From NCBI GenBank assembly GCA_021296265.1, contig JAGWAT010000002.1, positions 46,364-110,363 of the forward strand: 64,000 nucleotides of DNA, written 5' to 3'. The notes beneath the pieces were generated by a model. That model saw only the letters and a program-made list of their open reading frames with translations, had not been told where the DNA came from and did not search any database. Of this stretch, positions 18,305 through 26,457 are shown piece by piece; position 1 is the first letter of the stretch, and each line of letters starts with the position of its first letter. A program made the position numbers and the translations under genes. The stretch comes from Alphaproteobacteria bacterium (GTDB lineage Bacteria > Pseudomonadota > Alphaproteobacteria > TMED109).

Positions 18305-19192
18305 ATGAGACTGGTCAGCTACCTGGCCATCGCCGCGGTGCTGCTCCAGATCGCGCTGGGCGGCGCCGTGCGGCTGACCGGGTCCGGCCTCAGCTGCCCG
18401 GACTGGCCGCTGTGCCACGGTTTCTGGCTGCCAACCGCGGCGGCGCTGGAGACCATCCCGAACCTCGCCTACGAGCACTGGCAGGTGTGGCTGGAATGGA
18501 TCCATCGCGTCAATGCAGCCGTCTTCGTCGCCCCCCTCGTGCTCCTTGTCCTGGTGAGCGCACAGACCCCGAAGCATCGGCTCCTCGGCGCAGCGGCAGC
18601 GGTATTGATGGTCGTGCAGGCACTCCTGGGTGCTTTTACCGTCATCGACCGGAACAGCCCGTGGTCCGTCACCGTCCACCTCGTGATCGCGCTGGTCCTA
18701 CTGGTGGCGCTGGTGGGTTCCTCTACCGGGCCCCGCCGCGCCCGCATGCACGCGCGGGTCCTTCCGCCGGACTGCAAGCAGCTCGCCTGGCTGGGAACGG
18801 CCCTGGCCGTCGCCACGGCCGGAGCCGGCGCGTTCCTCGCCAAGTCGGGGGCCGCCCATGCCTGCCCCGACTGGCTGCTCTGCGGCAGCCCATGGAACCG
18901 GGCGCACTACGCGGATCCAGACGTCCTGCTCCATTTCGTCCATCGACTGCTCGCGCTTTCCACGGTGCTCCCGGCGCTGGTGCTGCTCGGCCGGTTGCCT
19001 CGCCGTGACGCCCCCGTGGCCTTCAGCTGGGCGGCTGCGGCTCTGGGGGTCTTCGTGGTCCAGGCGCTGCTGGGACTGATGGCCGCGATGGCGGAACCGG
19101 CGCTGTGGATCGCGCTGGCCCATCAGTTTGTCGGTGCGCTGCTGGTCGTCGCGTACGCCGCCGTCGGCTGGTACGTGTTCCGCGAACGATGA
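18305..19192 (+). CDS. ctaA: Heme A synthase (COX15/CtaA family)
   Basis: Oxidises the C8 methyl of heme O to a formyl group, giving heme A. 295 residues, eight helices in two homologous halves. Each half has a paired-cysteine loop: SCPDWPLCHG near residue 28 and ACPDWLLCGSPW near residue 190. Such cysteine pairs mark the Bacillus-like class of CtaA rather than the mitochondrial Cox15 class usual in alphaproteobacteria. Heme-ligand histidines lie in EWIHRVNA, VHLVIAL, HFVHRLLAL and AHQFVGAL. ATG chosen because the first helix follows directly. Stop overlaps thrC start (ATGA). Confidence 0.9.
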   Translation: MRLVSYLAIAAVLLQIALGGAVRLTGSGLSCPDWPLCHGFWLPTAAALETIPNLAYEHWQVWLEWIHRVNAAVFVAPLVLLVLVSAQTPKHRLLGAAAAVLMVVQALLGAFTVIDRNSPWSVTVHLVIALVLLVALVGSSTGPRRARMHARVLPPDCKQLAWLGTALAVATAGAGAFLAKSGAAHACPDWLLCGSPWNRAHYADPDVLLHFVHRLLALSTVLPALVLLGRLPRRDAPVAFSWAAAALGVFVVQALLGLMAAMAEPALWIALAHQFVGALLVVAYAAVGWYVFRER

Positions 19193-20628
19193 CGGCAGGT
19201 CTCCCGCCCCCCCGATACGTCAGCACCCGCGGGGCCGACCCGGTGGACTTCCGGACCGCGACCCTGTCCGGGCTCGCGCCGGACGGCGGCCTGTTCTTGC
19301 CCGACCGCTGGCCGGATGCGGTGGCCGGGATCCGGCGACTGGCCGGCGCTCCGTACGCCGAAACCGCCGCTCACCTCCTCACGGAGCTGGGCGGCGACTC
19401 CCTCCCGCCCGCCGCGTCCGCCAGGCTCGCCGCAGACGCGTACCGCGCGTTCACGCACCCCGACGTGGCACCCGTGCGCGAGCTTCGGGACGGACTCCAT
19501 CTCCTCGAACTCTTCCATGGTCCCACCCTTGCCTTCAAGGATTTTGCGCTCCAGGTCCTTGCCCGCCTCTTCGACCGCTTCCTGGAACTGGACGGCCGGC
19601 GGGCACTCGTCCTGTGCGCGACGTCCGGCGACACCGGCGCCGCCGCCATCGAGGCTTGCCGGGGGCGGCGCGCCATGGCGATCGTCGTCCTGCATCCCGA
19701 GGGTAGAATCGCACCCCTGCAGCGCCGGCTCATGACCACCGTTGACGATCCGGCGGTCTTCAACGTCGCCATCGACGGCACGTTTGATTCCTGCCAGTTA
19801 CTGGTGAAGCAGGCGTTCGCCGACAGGGCCCTGCGCCACGCGTGTGGCCTGCTTGCGGTGAACTCGATCAACTGGAGCCGAATTGCCGCGCAGGCCGCCT
19901 ATTACGTCCATGCGGCCCACCAAATCGGTGGCCCGCCGCCGGTGTTCGCAGTGCCGTCCGGCAACTTCGGCGACTGCTACGCAGGGCACGCCGCCGCCTG
20001 CATGGGGCTGGCCGTGGCCGGTCTGATCGTTGGCACGAACCGCAACGACATCCTGGCCCGGTTCTTCGAGACCGGACGCTACCATCCCGGAACGGTCCAT
20101 CGCACGCTCTCGCCGGCAATGGACATCCAGGTCGCCTCCAATTTCGAACGGCTGCTATACGAAATCCGCGACCGGGACGGCAGGGCGGTGCAACATGACA
20201 TGACGGGGCTTGCCCGCGGCGAAATGATCGCGGTCGACGACCGGGACCGGGCAAGAATCGGGGAACGATTCACGGGGAGCAGCGTGACAGAAGACCAGAC
20301 CATCGAAACGATGCGGGACCTGCGCGACGCGTGCGGCGTCCAGATCGATCCGCACACCGCCGTGGGCGTCGCGGCCGCCCGGCAGGCCGGCGCGCTCGAC
20401 TCGCAGTACCGCGCCACATCGGCGCCCGTGATCGCGCTGGCAACCGCGCACCCGGCCAAATTCCCCGACGCGGTCCGCCAGGCCCTGGGCGAGGAACCGG
20501 AAGTACCCGCCCGCCTGGCGCGGTGCATGGACGCGCCGGAACGCCTGACCACCCTCCCGGCCGACTACGCCCAGCTCGCCGGTCATCTGCGTCGGGCCGC
20601 TGCCACCGCGGCGGAGCACGCCCGATGA
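19189..20628 (+). CDS. thrC: Threonine synthase
   Basis: PLP enzyme making L-threonine from O-phosphohomoserine. 479 residues, the length of the proteobacterial/yeast type. It opens RYVSTRGADPVDFRTATLSG, with the PLP lysine in GPTLAFKDFALQ, the phosphate-binding ATSGDTGAAAIEA, and VPSGNFGDCYAGH. Its ATG overlaps the heme A synthase stop, and its stop overlaps the M16 peptidase start, so it sits within a coupled chain. In many alphaproteobacteria thrC also follows the oxidase assembly genes. Confidence 0.94.
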   Translation: MTAGLPPPRYVSTRGADPVDFRTATLSGLAPDGGLFLPDRWPDAVAGIRRLAGAPYAETAAHLLTELGGDSLPPAASARLAADAYRAFTHPDVAPVRELRDGLHLLELFHGPTLAFKDFALQVLARLFDRFLELDGRRALVLCATSGDTGAAAIEACRGRRAMAIVVLHPEGRIAPLQRRLMTTVDDPAVFNVAIDGTFDSCQLLVKQAFADRALRHACGLLAVNSINWSRIAAQAAYYVHAAHQIGGPPPVFAVPSGNFGDCYAGHAAACMGLAVAGLIVGTNRNDILARFFETGRYHPGTVHRTLSPAMDIQVASNFERLLYEIRDRDGRAVQHDMTGLARGEMIAVDDRDRARIGERFTGSSVTEDQTIETMRDLRDACGVQIDPHTAVGVAAARQAGALDSQYRATSAPVIALATAHPAKFPDAVRQALGEEPEVPARLARCMDAPERLTTLPADYAQLAGHLRRAAATAAEHAR

Positions 20629-21923
20629 GCGACGGCATGGCCCTGCCGAAACCGGTCGTCACGACGCTTCCGTCCGGTCTGCGCGTAGCGAGCCAGGCGG
20701 TGCCCGGAACCCGCACCGCAGCGATCGGCGTCTGGGTGCACACCGGCGCCAGGAACGAGCCGGAGGAGCGCAACGGCATCTCGCACCTGCTGGAGCACAT
20801 GGCCTTCAAGGGCACCGCCCGCCGCACGGCCCGCCAGATCGCCGAGGAGGTGGAATCGGCCGGCGCCTACATGAATGCCTATACCGGGCGTGAGGAAACT
20901 GCCTATCACCTCCGCATCCTGCCGGGAGCGCTCCCGCTCGCCGTCGACGTCCTGTCGGACATCCTGTTGAACCCGACCTTCGCCGACGAGGAGCTGGCGC
21001 GCGAGCGGTCGGTGATCATCCAGGAGATCGGTGAAGCGCGGGACAACCCCGCGGACATCGTCTTCGACCGCTTCCAGACCTGCGCATTTCCCGACCAACC
21101 GCTAGGTCGACCGATACTCGGGACCCCCGAGATCGTCTCGGGCATCGAACGGGACACGCTGCTCGCCTACATGCACCAGCACTACCGGGGCGAGGCCATG
21201 GTTCTGGCGGCCGCCGGCGAGGTCGACCACGAAGCGCTCGCCAACCTGGCGGACGCGGCCTTCGCGACCGTCGGCAGTGAACGATCAGAGGCACCGGCGC
21301 CGGCGCACTACCACGGCGGAGTCGGCGGCGTGCCGCGCGACCTGGAGCAGACCCACCTGGTGCTCGGATTCGAGGGCGTCGCGTACGCCGACCCGGACCT
21401 CTACGCCATGACCATGTTCTCCGCCATCCTCGGCGGCGGCCTGTCGTCCCGTCTGTTCCAGGAAGTTCGCGAGAAACGGGGGCTTGCCTACGACATCCAC
21501 AGCTTCAGCAGCTCCTTTCATGACAGCGGTATCTTCGGCGTCTACGCCGGCACGGCCGAACAGGACGCAGGGGAGGTGATCCGCCACACGGCCGAACAGA
21601 TCCATGGTGTCGCCGGCCGGGTCCGGCCGGAAGAACTCGACCGGGCGATGGCACAAGCCCGGAGCGGCCTGCTCATGGGACTGGAAAGCTGCGCCGGGCA
21701 GGCCGAGGCACTGGCCCACCAGCTTCGCATCCACGGCCGCCCCATTTCGGTTGACGAGCACCTGCAGCGGCTCGCCGCCATCGATCGCGCGGCGGTCAGC
21801 CGGGTTGCCCGGCGCGTGCTCGCGAGTCCGCCGACCCTCTCGGCGGTCGGTCCCCTCGATGGACTGCCCTCCGAAGGATCGCTCCGCTCCCTCTTCGGGA
21901 CCCCGACGGCAGGAGTGGCGTGA
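20625..21923 (+). CDS. M16 family zinc metallopeptidase (processing-peptidase-like)
   Basis: A 432-residue pitrilysin-family protease close to the mitochondrial processing peptidase beta subunit. The inverted zinc motif HLLEH is at residues 54-58, with the downstream glutamate in the VIIQEIGEARDNP region, and the glycine-rich loop GGGLSSRLFQEVREKRGLAY that contacts substrate in MPP. Both zinc and loop features are on one chain, so it should act as a homodimer. Located between thrC and a GNAT gene, a common alphaproteobacterial order. Confidence 0.9.
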   Translation: MSDGMALPKPVVTTLPSGLRVASQAVPGTRTAAIGVWVHTGARNEPEERNGISHLLEHMAFKGTARRTARQIAEEVESAGAYMNAYTGREETAYHLRILPGALPLAVDVLSDILLNPTFADEELARERSVIIQEIGEARDNPADIVFDRFQTCAFPDQPLGRPILGTPEIVSGIERDTLLAYMHQHYRGEAMVLAAAGEVDHEALANLADAAFATVGSERSEAPAPAHYHGGVGGVPRDLEQTHLVLGFEGVAYADPDLYAMTMFSAILGGGLSSRLFQEVREKRGLAYDIHSFSSSFHDSGIFGVYAGTAEQDAGEVIRHTAEQIHGVAGRVRPEELDRAMAQARSGLLMGLESCAGQAEALAHQLRIHGRPISVDEHLQRLAAIDRAAVSRVARRVLASPPTLSAVGPLDGLPSEGSLRSLFGTPTAGVA

Positions 21924-22588
21924 ACCGGCTGTCCCAGGCCATCCGGGGGCTCTTCGAGTCCCAAACCGTTCAGGGTCCGCGCGTGTACCTGCGGCCCCCC
22001 AGACGCTCCGACGCAAGCGCCTGGGTGTCGCTGCGGAAGGAAAGCTACGCCTTCCTCAAGTCGTGGGAGCCGTCGTGGCTGCCCGAGAACTGCACCCGGT
22101 CGTACTTTCTCCGTCAGTACCGCCGCCAGGTGTTCGCGGCCCGCGAGGACCGTGGCTACGCGTTCCACATCTTCCGCAATGCCGATCGCGCGCTGCTGGG
22201 CGCCGTCACGGTCGCGAACGTGCAGCGGGGGGTCGCCCATTCCGGATCGCTCGGATACTGGATCGGGGCGCCCCATGCCCGCCAGGGCTACATGCGTGAG
22301 GCGATCGCGATCCTGGTTCCAATGCTGTTCGGGACACTGAAGCTCCACCGGCTGGAAGCCGCGGCGGTCACCTGCAACTGGCCCAGCCGCCTCCTGCTCG
22401 AGAGCCTGGGGTTCCGTTGTGAAGGCCTGGCCCGCGACTACTTGAAGATCGACGGCCGCTGGCAGGATCACGCCCTGTACGCGATGCTTGCCACCGACCC
22501 CCTGCCCAGTCCCGCGGCGGCGACCGACGTGAAGGTGTGGGCGGGCGCCGGCACGCACTCCCACTCCCTGTCCGGAGCAACGTCATGA
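21920..22588 (+). CDS. GNAT family N-acetyltransferase (RimJ/RimL type)
   Basis: 222-residue acetyltransferase. RPPRRSDASAWVSLR starts the fold, GSLGYWIGAPHARQGYMREA contains the acetyl-CoA pyrophosphate loop, and NWPSRLLLESLGFRCEGLARDY is the C-terminal signature of RimJ/RimL-type enzymes that acetylate protein N-termini or ribosomal proteins. The GTG start overlaps the M16 stop (GTGA). The last 25 residues are a low-complexity tail with no obvious role. Confidence 0.86.
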   Translation: MNRLSQAIRGLFESQTVQGPRVYLRPPRRSDASAWVSLRKESYAFLKSWEPSWLPENCTRSYFLRQYRRQVFAAREDRGYAFHIFRNADRALLGAVTVANVQRGVAHSGSLGYWIGAPHARQGYMREAIAILVPMLFGTLKLHRLEAAAVTCNWPSRLLLESLGFRCEGLARDYLKIDGRWQDHALYAMLATDPLPSPAAATDVKVWAGAGTHSHSLSGATS

Positions 22589-23940
22589 ATCTGTCCCGCC
22601 TCCTGGAAGCCCGCGCCGAAGCCGGAAATCCCGTCCGCGTCGGCATGATCGGGGCCGGCAAATTCGGCACCATGTTCCTGGCGCAGGCCCGCCGTACACG
22701 CGGACTTCATGTCATCGGCATCGCGGACCTCGACGTTGCGAAGGCGCGGGCAAACTGCCGGCGAACCGGCTGGAGCGCCGAACAGGTCGGGGCGACGGGT
22801 CTGGACCACGCGGTGAAGACCGGGACCACGCGAATCGATGACGACGCGCCGGGCCTGATCGCCCATCCGGCCCTGGATGTCCTGATCGAGGCCACCGGCG
22901 ATCCGAAGGCCGGCATCCGCCACTGCCTCGCCGCCATCGAAAACGGCAAGCACGTCGTGATGGTCAACGTCGAGGCCGACGTCCTTGCCGGGCCGCTGCT
23001 CGCGCGGCGGGCCGAAGAGGCCGGCGTGGTGTACAGCCTGGCCTGGGGCGACCAGCCGGCCCTCATCGCCGAACACGTCGACTGGGCGCGGGCCTGCGGG
23101 TTCCGTGTCGTCTGTGCCGGGAAAGGAACACGTTACCACCCGGACTTCCACCGCTCGACGCCCGACACCGTGTGGGACATTTTCCACGTGGGCCGCGAGA
23201 AGGCCGAGCGCGGCGGCATGAACCCCAAGATGTTCAATTCCTTCATCGACGGGACCAAGTCGGGGATCGAGATGACGGCCGTCTGCAACGCCACCGGACT
23301 CACGCCGCAGACCGGTGGGCTCACCTTCCCGCCGTGCTCCCGCTACGACCTGGCCGAGGTGCTGAAGCCCGCAAGCGCGGGCGGCAGCACGGAGCACGTC
23401 GGTACCACCGAAGTCGTGTCCTCGCTGCACCGGGACATGTCTCCGGTCAGCGACGACCTGATGATGGGCACGTACGTGGTCATCGAGGGGGAGAGCGAGT
23501 ACGTGCGGAACTGCTTCGAGGAGTACCTGATGCTCCCCGACAGCACGTTCCACTATGCCGCCCTCTACCGTCCGACCCACCTGATCGGCCTCGAGCTGGG
23601 AATCTCGGTCGCCTCCGCCGCCCTGCGCGGGGAGCCAACCGGATCGCCTACCGGCTTCCGCTCCGACGTGGTCGCTTGCGCGAAGCGGCCCCTCAGAAAA
23701 GGCGACATGCTCGATGGTGAGGGCGGCTACATGGTCTGGGGCAGGCAGACTCCGGCGACCGATTCACTGGAGCTTGGCGGACTGCCGATCGGTCTCGCGA
23801 GTGGCGTTCCGCTGACCCGGGACATCGCCGAAGGCGAACTCCTGCGTTGGTCCGACGTCACCCTCCAGGACGCGGACGATGCGGTCCGCATCCGCCACGA
23901 AATGGAAGCCGCGTTCGGGCGACCCAACGAGCCGACCTGA
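22585..23940 (+). CDS. NAD(P)-dependent oxidoreductase with C-terminal SAF domain
   Basis: A 451-residue enzyme with an N-terminal Rossmann fold (VGMIGAGKFGTMFLAQARR, residues 19-37; acidic residue in GIADLD), a homoserine-dehydrogenase-like middle part and a C-terminal SAF-type domain (roughly residues 365-435: CAKRPLRKGDMLDGEGGY and GVPLTRDIAEGELLRWSDV). Such fusions occur in sugar-acid and amino-acid catabolism; the substrate is not known. The ATG at 22585 overlaps the GNAT stop. It ends the coupled plus-strand chain that began with the oxidase genes. Confidence 0.8.
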   Translation: MNLSRLLEARAEAGNPVRVGMIGAGKFGTMFLAQARRTRGLHVIGIADLDVAKARANCRRTGWSAEQVGATGLDHAVKTGTTRIDDDAPGLIAHPALDVLIEATGDPKAGIRHCLAAIENGKHVVMVNVEADVLAGPLLARRAEEAGVVYSLAWGDQPALIAEHVDWARACGFRVVCAGKGTRYHPDFHRSTPDTVWDIFHVGREKAERGGMNPKMFNSFIDGTKSGIEMTAVCNATGLTPQTGGLTFPPCSRYDLAEVLKPASAGGSTEHVGTTEVVSSLHRDMSPVSDDLMMGTYVVIEGESEYVRNCFEEYLMLPDSTFHYAALYRPTHLIGLELGISVASAALRGEPTGSPTGFRSDVVACAKRPLRKGDMLDGEGGYMVWGRQTPATDSLELGGLPIGLASGVPLTRDIAEGELLRWSDVTLQDADDAVRIRHEMEAAFGRPNEPT

Positions 23941-24192
23941 CCCGGGTTGAAGGTGGCCGCGGCCGGCCCGTCGCCGGTCCGGGGGCGACCGGGCGGCTGC
24001 CTCGCGGAGCCGGCCGACACTAACCTTCGTGACCGACGGACAGCCTGCAACGTTCCTCGGGGCGTTCCTGCCGTCGCAGGCGGCGCCGGGAAAGGCCGCT
24101 GTCGGATGGCGGTCTCAGAGGCATCATGCACAGGTGGTACCGGCTGTCTTACCCTGACGGCCGGGTCACGAACTTATCTGAAGGCGACGACC

Positions 24193-25194
24193 ATGGCAGC
24201 TGCCTTCCACAATCCCATCTCCCGGGCGATCCGTCCCGAAGACACGGCCGACACACTGTCCAGGTACCGCCGGAGCCAGAAGCGGAGCAAGGAAGATTAC
24301 GCCCGGATGGTGGAGGGGTTTTACGACCTGATTACCGACTTCTACGAGTACGGATGGGGTCAGTCGTTTCATTTCGCGCCAGGGAAGGACGGGGTATCGT
24401 TTGAGGAAGCCATCGCCCACCATCAGCATCTTCTGGCCGAAGCACTTGGCCTCCGGCCAGGCATGAAGGTGCTGGATATCGGCTGTGGCGTCGGCGGACC
24501 CCAGCGCGCCATTGCGAGCGAATTCGGCGCCTCGATTGCGGGCCTCAACATCAGCGAATATCAGGTCGGGAAGTGCTCCGAGTACAACCGGAAGGCCGGT
24601 CTGGACCACCTCTGCAGCGTCCTGCAAGGGGATTTCATGGCCATACCGGCGGATGCCCGGACCTTTGACGCGGCCTACCAGATCGAGGCCATTCCGCATG
24701 CGCCGAACAAGGTGGCCGTCTACACCGAGGCATTCCGGATCTTGCGGCCGGGGGCCATCTTCGCCGGCTTCGACTGGTGCATGACCCCTTTGTACGACGG
24801 CGACAACCCGAAACACCGGGAGCTCAAGCAGCGGATCGAATACAGCAACGCGCTGCCGCCGATCGCTTCCTTCACGGATGTCACTGACGGTCTGGAGGCG
24901 GTCGGTTTCGAGTTGCTCGAGGCGCGTGACCGTGCCGGGGACGATGACGTGGAGCGGCCGTGGTATCAGCCGCTGGAAGGCGGCGGCCTGACGCTCAGGA
25001 GTTTGCCGAGGACATCTCTGGGTCGGAAAATCACCGCGGCGGCGCTGCGCATCCTGGAACACGTGCGCGCCGTACCCGAAGGATCATTCGAGATACAGGC
25101 ACTTCTCAACGTGGCGGCGGACAGCTTGGTGGCCGCAGGGCGGCTGGGGATCTTTACGCCGATGTACTTCCACAAGGCACGTAAACCGGAATAG
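24193..25194 (+). CDS. Sterol C-24 methyltransferase homologue (Erg6/SMT-like)
   Basis: A 333-residue SAM-dependent methyltransferase. Beyond the general SAM motif (VLDIGCGVGGPQRAIA, 93-108) it carries SMT-specific blocks: YDLITDFYEYGWGQSFHF (44-61), matching the sterol-binding aromatic box of Erg6; IEAIPHAP (164-171), where Erg6 has IEATCHAP; PWYQPLEG (256-263); and a full Sterol_MT_C domain ending GIFTPMYFHKARKPE. It is about 50 residues shorter than yeast Erg6, mostly at the N-terminus. ATG at 24193 has GAAGG 9 bases upstream. No squalene epoxidase, oxidosqualene cyclase or other sterol gene is in the window. By homology it would methylate the C-24 side-chain carbon of a sterol; whether it does, and on whose sterol, is unknown. 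A tocopherol or phosphatidyl-type methyltransferase is less likely given the C-terminal domain. Confidence 0.85.
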   Translation: MAAAFHNPISRAIRPEDTADTLSRYRRSQKRSKEDYARMVEGFYDLITDFYEYGWGQSFHFAPGKDGVSFEEAIAHHQHLLAEALGLRPGMKVLDIGCGVGGPQRAIASEFGASIAGLNISEYQVGKCSEYNRKAGLDHLCSVLQGDFMAIPADARTFDAAYQIEAIPHAPNKVAVYTEAFRILRPGAIFAGFDWCMTPLYDGDNPKHRELKQRIEYSNALPPIASFTDVTDGLEAVGFELLEARDRAGDDDVERPWYQPLEGGGLTLRSLPRTSLGRKITAAALRILEHVRAVPEGSFEIQALLNVAADSLVAAGRLGIFTPMYFHKARKPE

Positions 25195-25316
25195 TTCGTG
25201 CGCACACCAGGCAGTGGCGCGGCCGCCGGGTCGGATCACCGAACCGCCGGATCGGGCCGGCCCGGGGCAGCCCCTCCGCCGTCCGGATCAGCGTTCCACC
25301 GCCGGGCTGGCGGCCG

Positions 25317-26357
25317 TCAGGCTGACGACACGTCGGGGCACTGGATGCGGTAGGTTCTCGCCGCGGTGTCATGGAACAGCGCCCGCTTCTCGTCCTCGGA
25401 GTAGTGCGCCACCAGGCGCTTGAAGGAATTCCACAGCACCGTGTAGCTGCAACTGACCTTGTCGACCGGAAAGTTCGATTCAAACATGCAGCGCTCGACG
25501 CCGAACTGCTCGATCGTCGCTTCGTAGTACCGTCGCGTCGCCTCCACCAGCTCCCGACTGTAGGGCGGTCGGCTGCGACCGTGCCAACCGAAGCCGTTGA
25601 CCTCCATGTTGATCCCGCCAAGCTTCGCCACAACGTTCGGGCATTGTGCAAGCTCCGCGATTCGCCCGCGCCAGGCATCGAAGACCTCGTCCGCCCGGCC
25701 CGCGTACGGCCCGACGCCGAGCGGCCCGCCAAAGTGATCCAGGATCACCGTCTGATCCGGAAAGGTCCGCGCCAGGTCCACGGCTTCGGCCAACTGCGGG
25801 TGGTAACACCACAGATCGAATGTGAGGCCCCGGGGCGCCAGGTGGCGGAAGCCGGCACGAAAACCGTCGCTCGTCATCAGGCCGGGGGGCGGCGCCGCCC
25901 GCGCGACCGGGAGCTCCGGACTCTCATCCCGCGCAACCACGTGGCGTATACCCCGGAAGCGGGCCGGGCTGGCCTCGAGCTGAGCGTCGAGCGTGGCCGC
26001 GACCCCGTCGCCCTCGTCGAGGGCGGCCGTCCCCACAATGGCGGCAGCGACCCGGGTCTCGCCGTACAGCCCCGAGGCCGCCATGGCCGCGAGGCCATTC
26101 ACGAACTCCGTTTCTCCCACGACCCGCGTGTGCTCGTCCCCGGCCCGCCGATACATCGCACCGCACTCGACGTAGACCGTGCTGACCACCCGGTGGCCGC
26201 CGCTGAGGTCCGCAAGGAGTTCATCGAGGAGATAGCGGGGTTGGACCATCACGTCGCGACGGTCCCAGAAGTGGTGATGGGGATCGCAGATCAGAAGCTC
26301 CGGCTCCAGTGCGTCCTCCTGAACCAGGGCAAGCCAATCGGCGTTCTTCGCATGCAT
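25317..26357 (-). CDS. Amidohydrolase family protein (amidohydrolase-2 / TIM-barrel hydrolase)
   Basis: 346-residue metal-dependent hydrolase of the amidohydrolase_2 family (lactonases, decarboxylases). The first metal-site motif CDPHHHFWD is at residues 24-32; IRHVVARDESPE and TVILDHFGGPLG follow, and the C-terminal aspartate motif ERCMFESNFPVDK is the end-of-barrel signature. L-fuconolactonase-like and uncharacterised aromatic-acid hydrolases share this layout; the substrate cannot be chosen. Transcribed towards the SMT gene, with about 120 bases between the two stops. Confidence 0.84.
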   Translation of the reverse strand: MHAKNADWLALVQEDALEPELLICDPHHHFWDRRDVMVQPRYLLDELLADLSGGHRVVSTVYVECGAMYRRAGDEHTRVVGETEFVNGLAAMAASGLYGETRVAAAIVGTAALDEGDGVAATLDAQLEASPARFRGIRHVVARDESPELPVARAAPPPGLMTSDGFRAGFRHLAPRGLTFDLWCYHPQLAEAVDLARTFPDQTVILDHFGGPLGVGPYAGRADEVFDAWRGRIAELAQCPNVVAKLGGINMEVNGFGWHGRSRPPYSRELVEATRRYYEATIEQFGVERCMFESNFPVDKVSCSYTVLWNSFKRLVAHYSEDEKRALFHDTAARTYRIQCPDVSSA

Positions 26358-26457
26358 GAGGCTGATTTCCCGACCGGTATGGACGAAACGACAAGGCTGG
26401 AAAGTCTACATGGGGCAGGGCCGGCAGCGGGCCATGTACGCGGGCGCGTCGTGACGG

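Noticed and set aside
22585-23940. Calling the SAF-domain oxidoreductase a homoserine dehydrogenase partner of thrC
   Set aside because: Tempting given nearby thrC, but the SAF domain and the missing ACT domain do not fit biosynthetic homoserine dehydrogenase.
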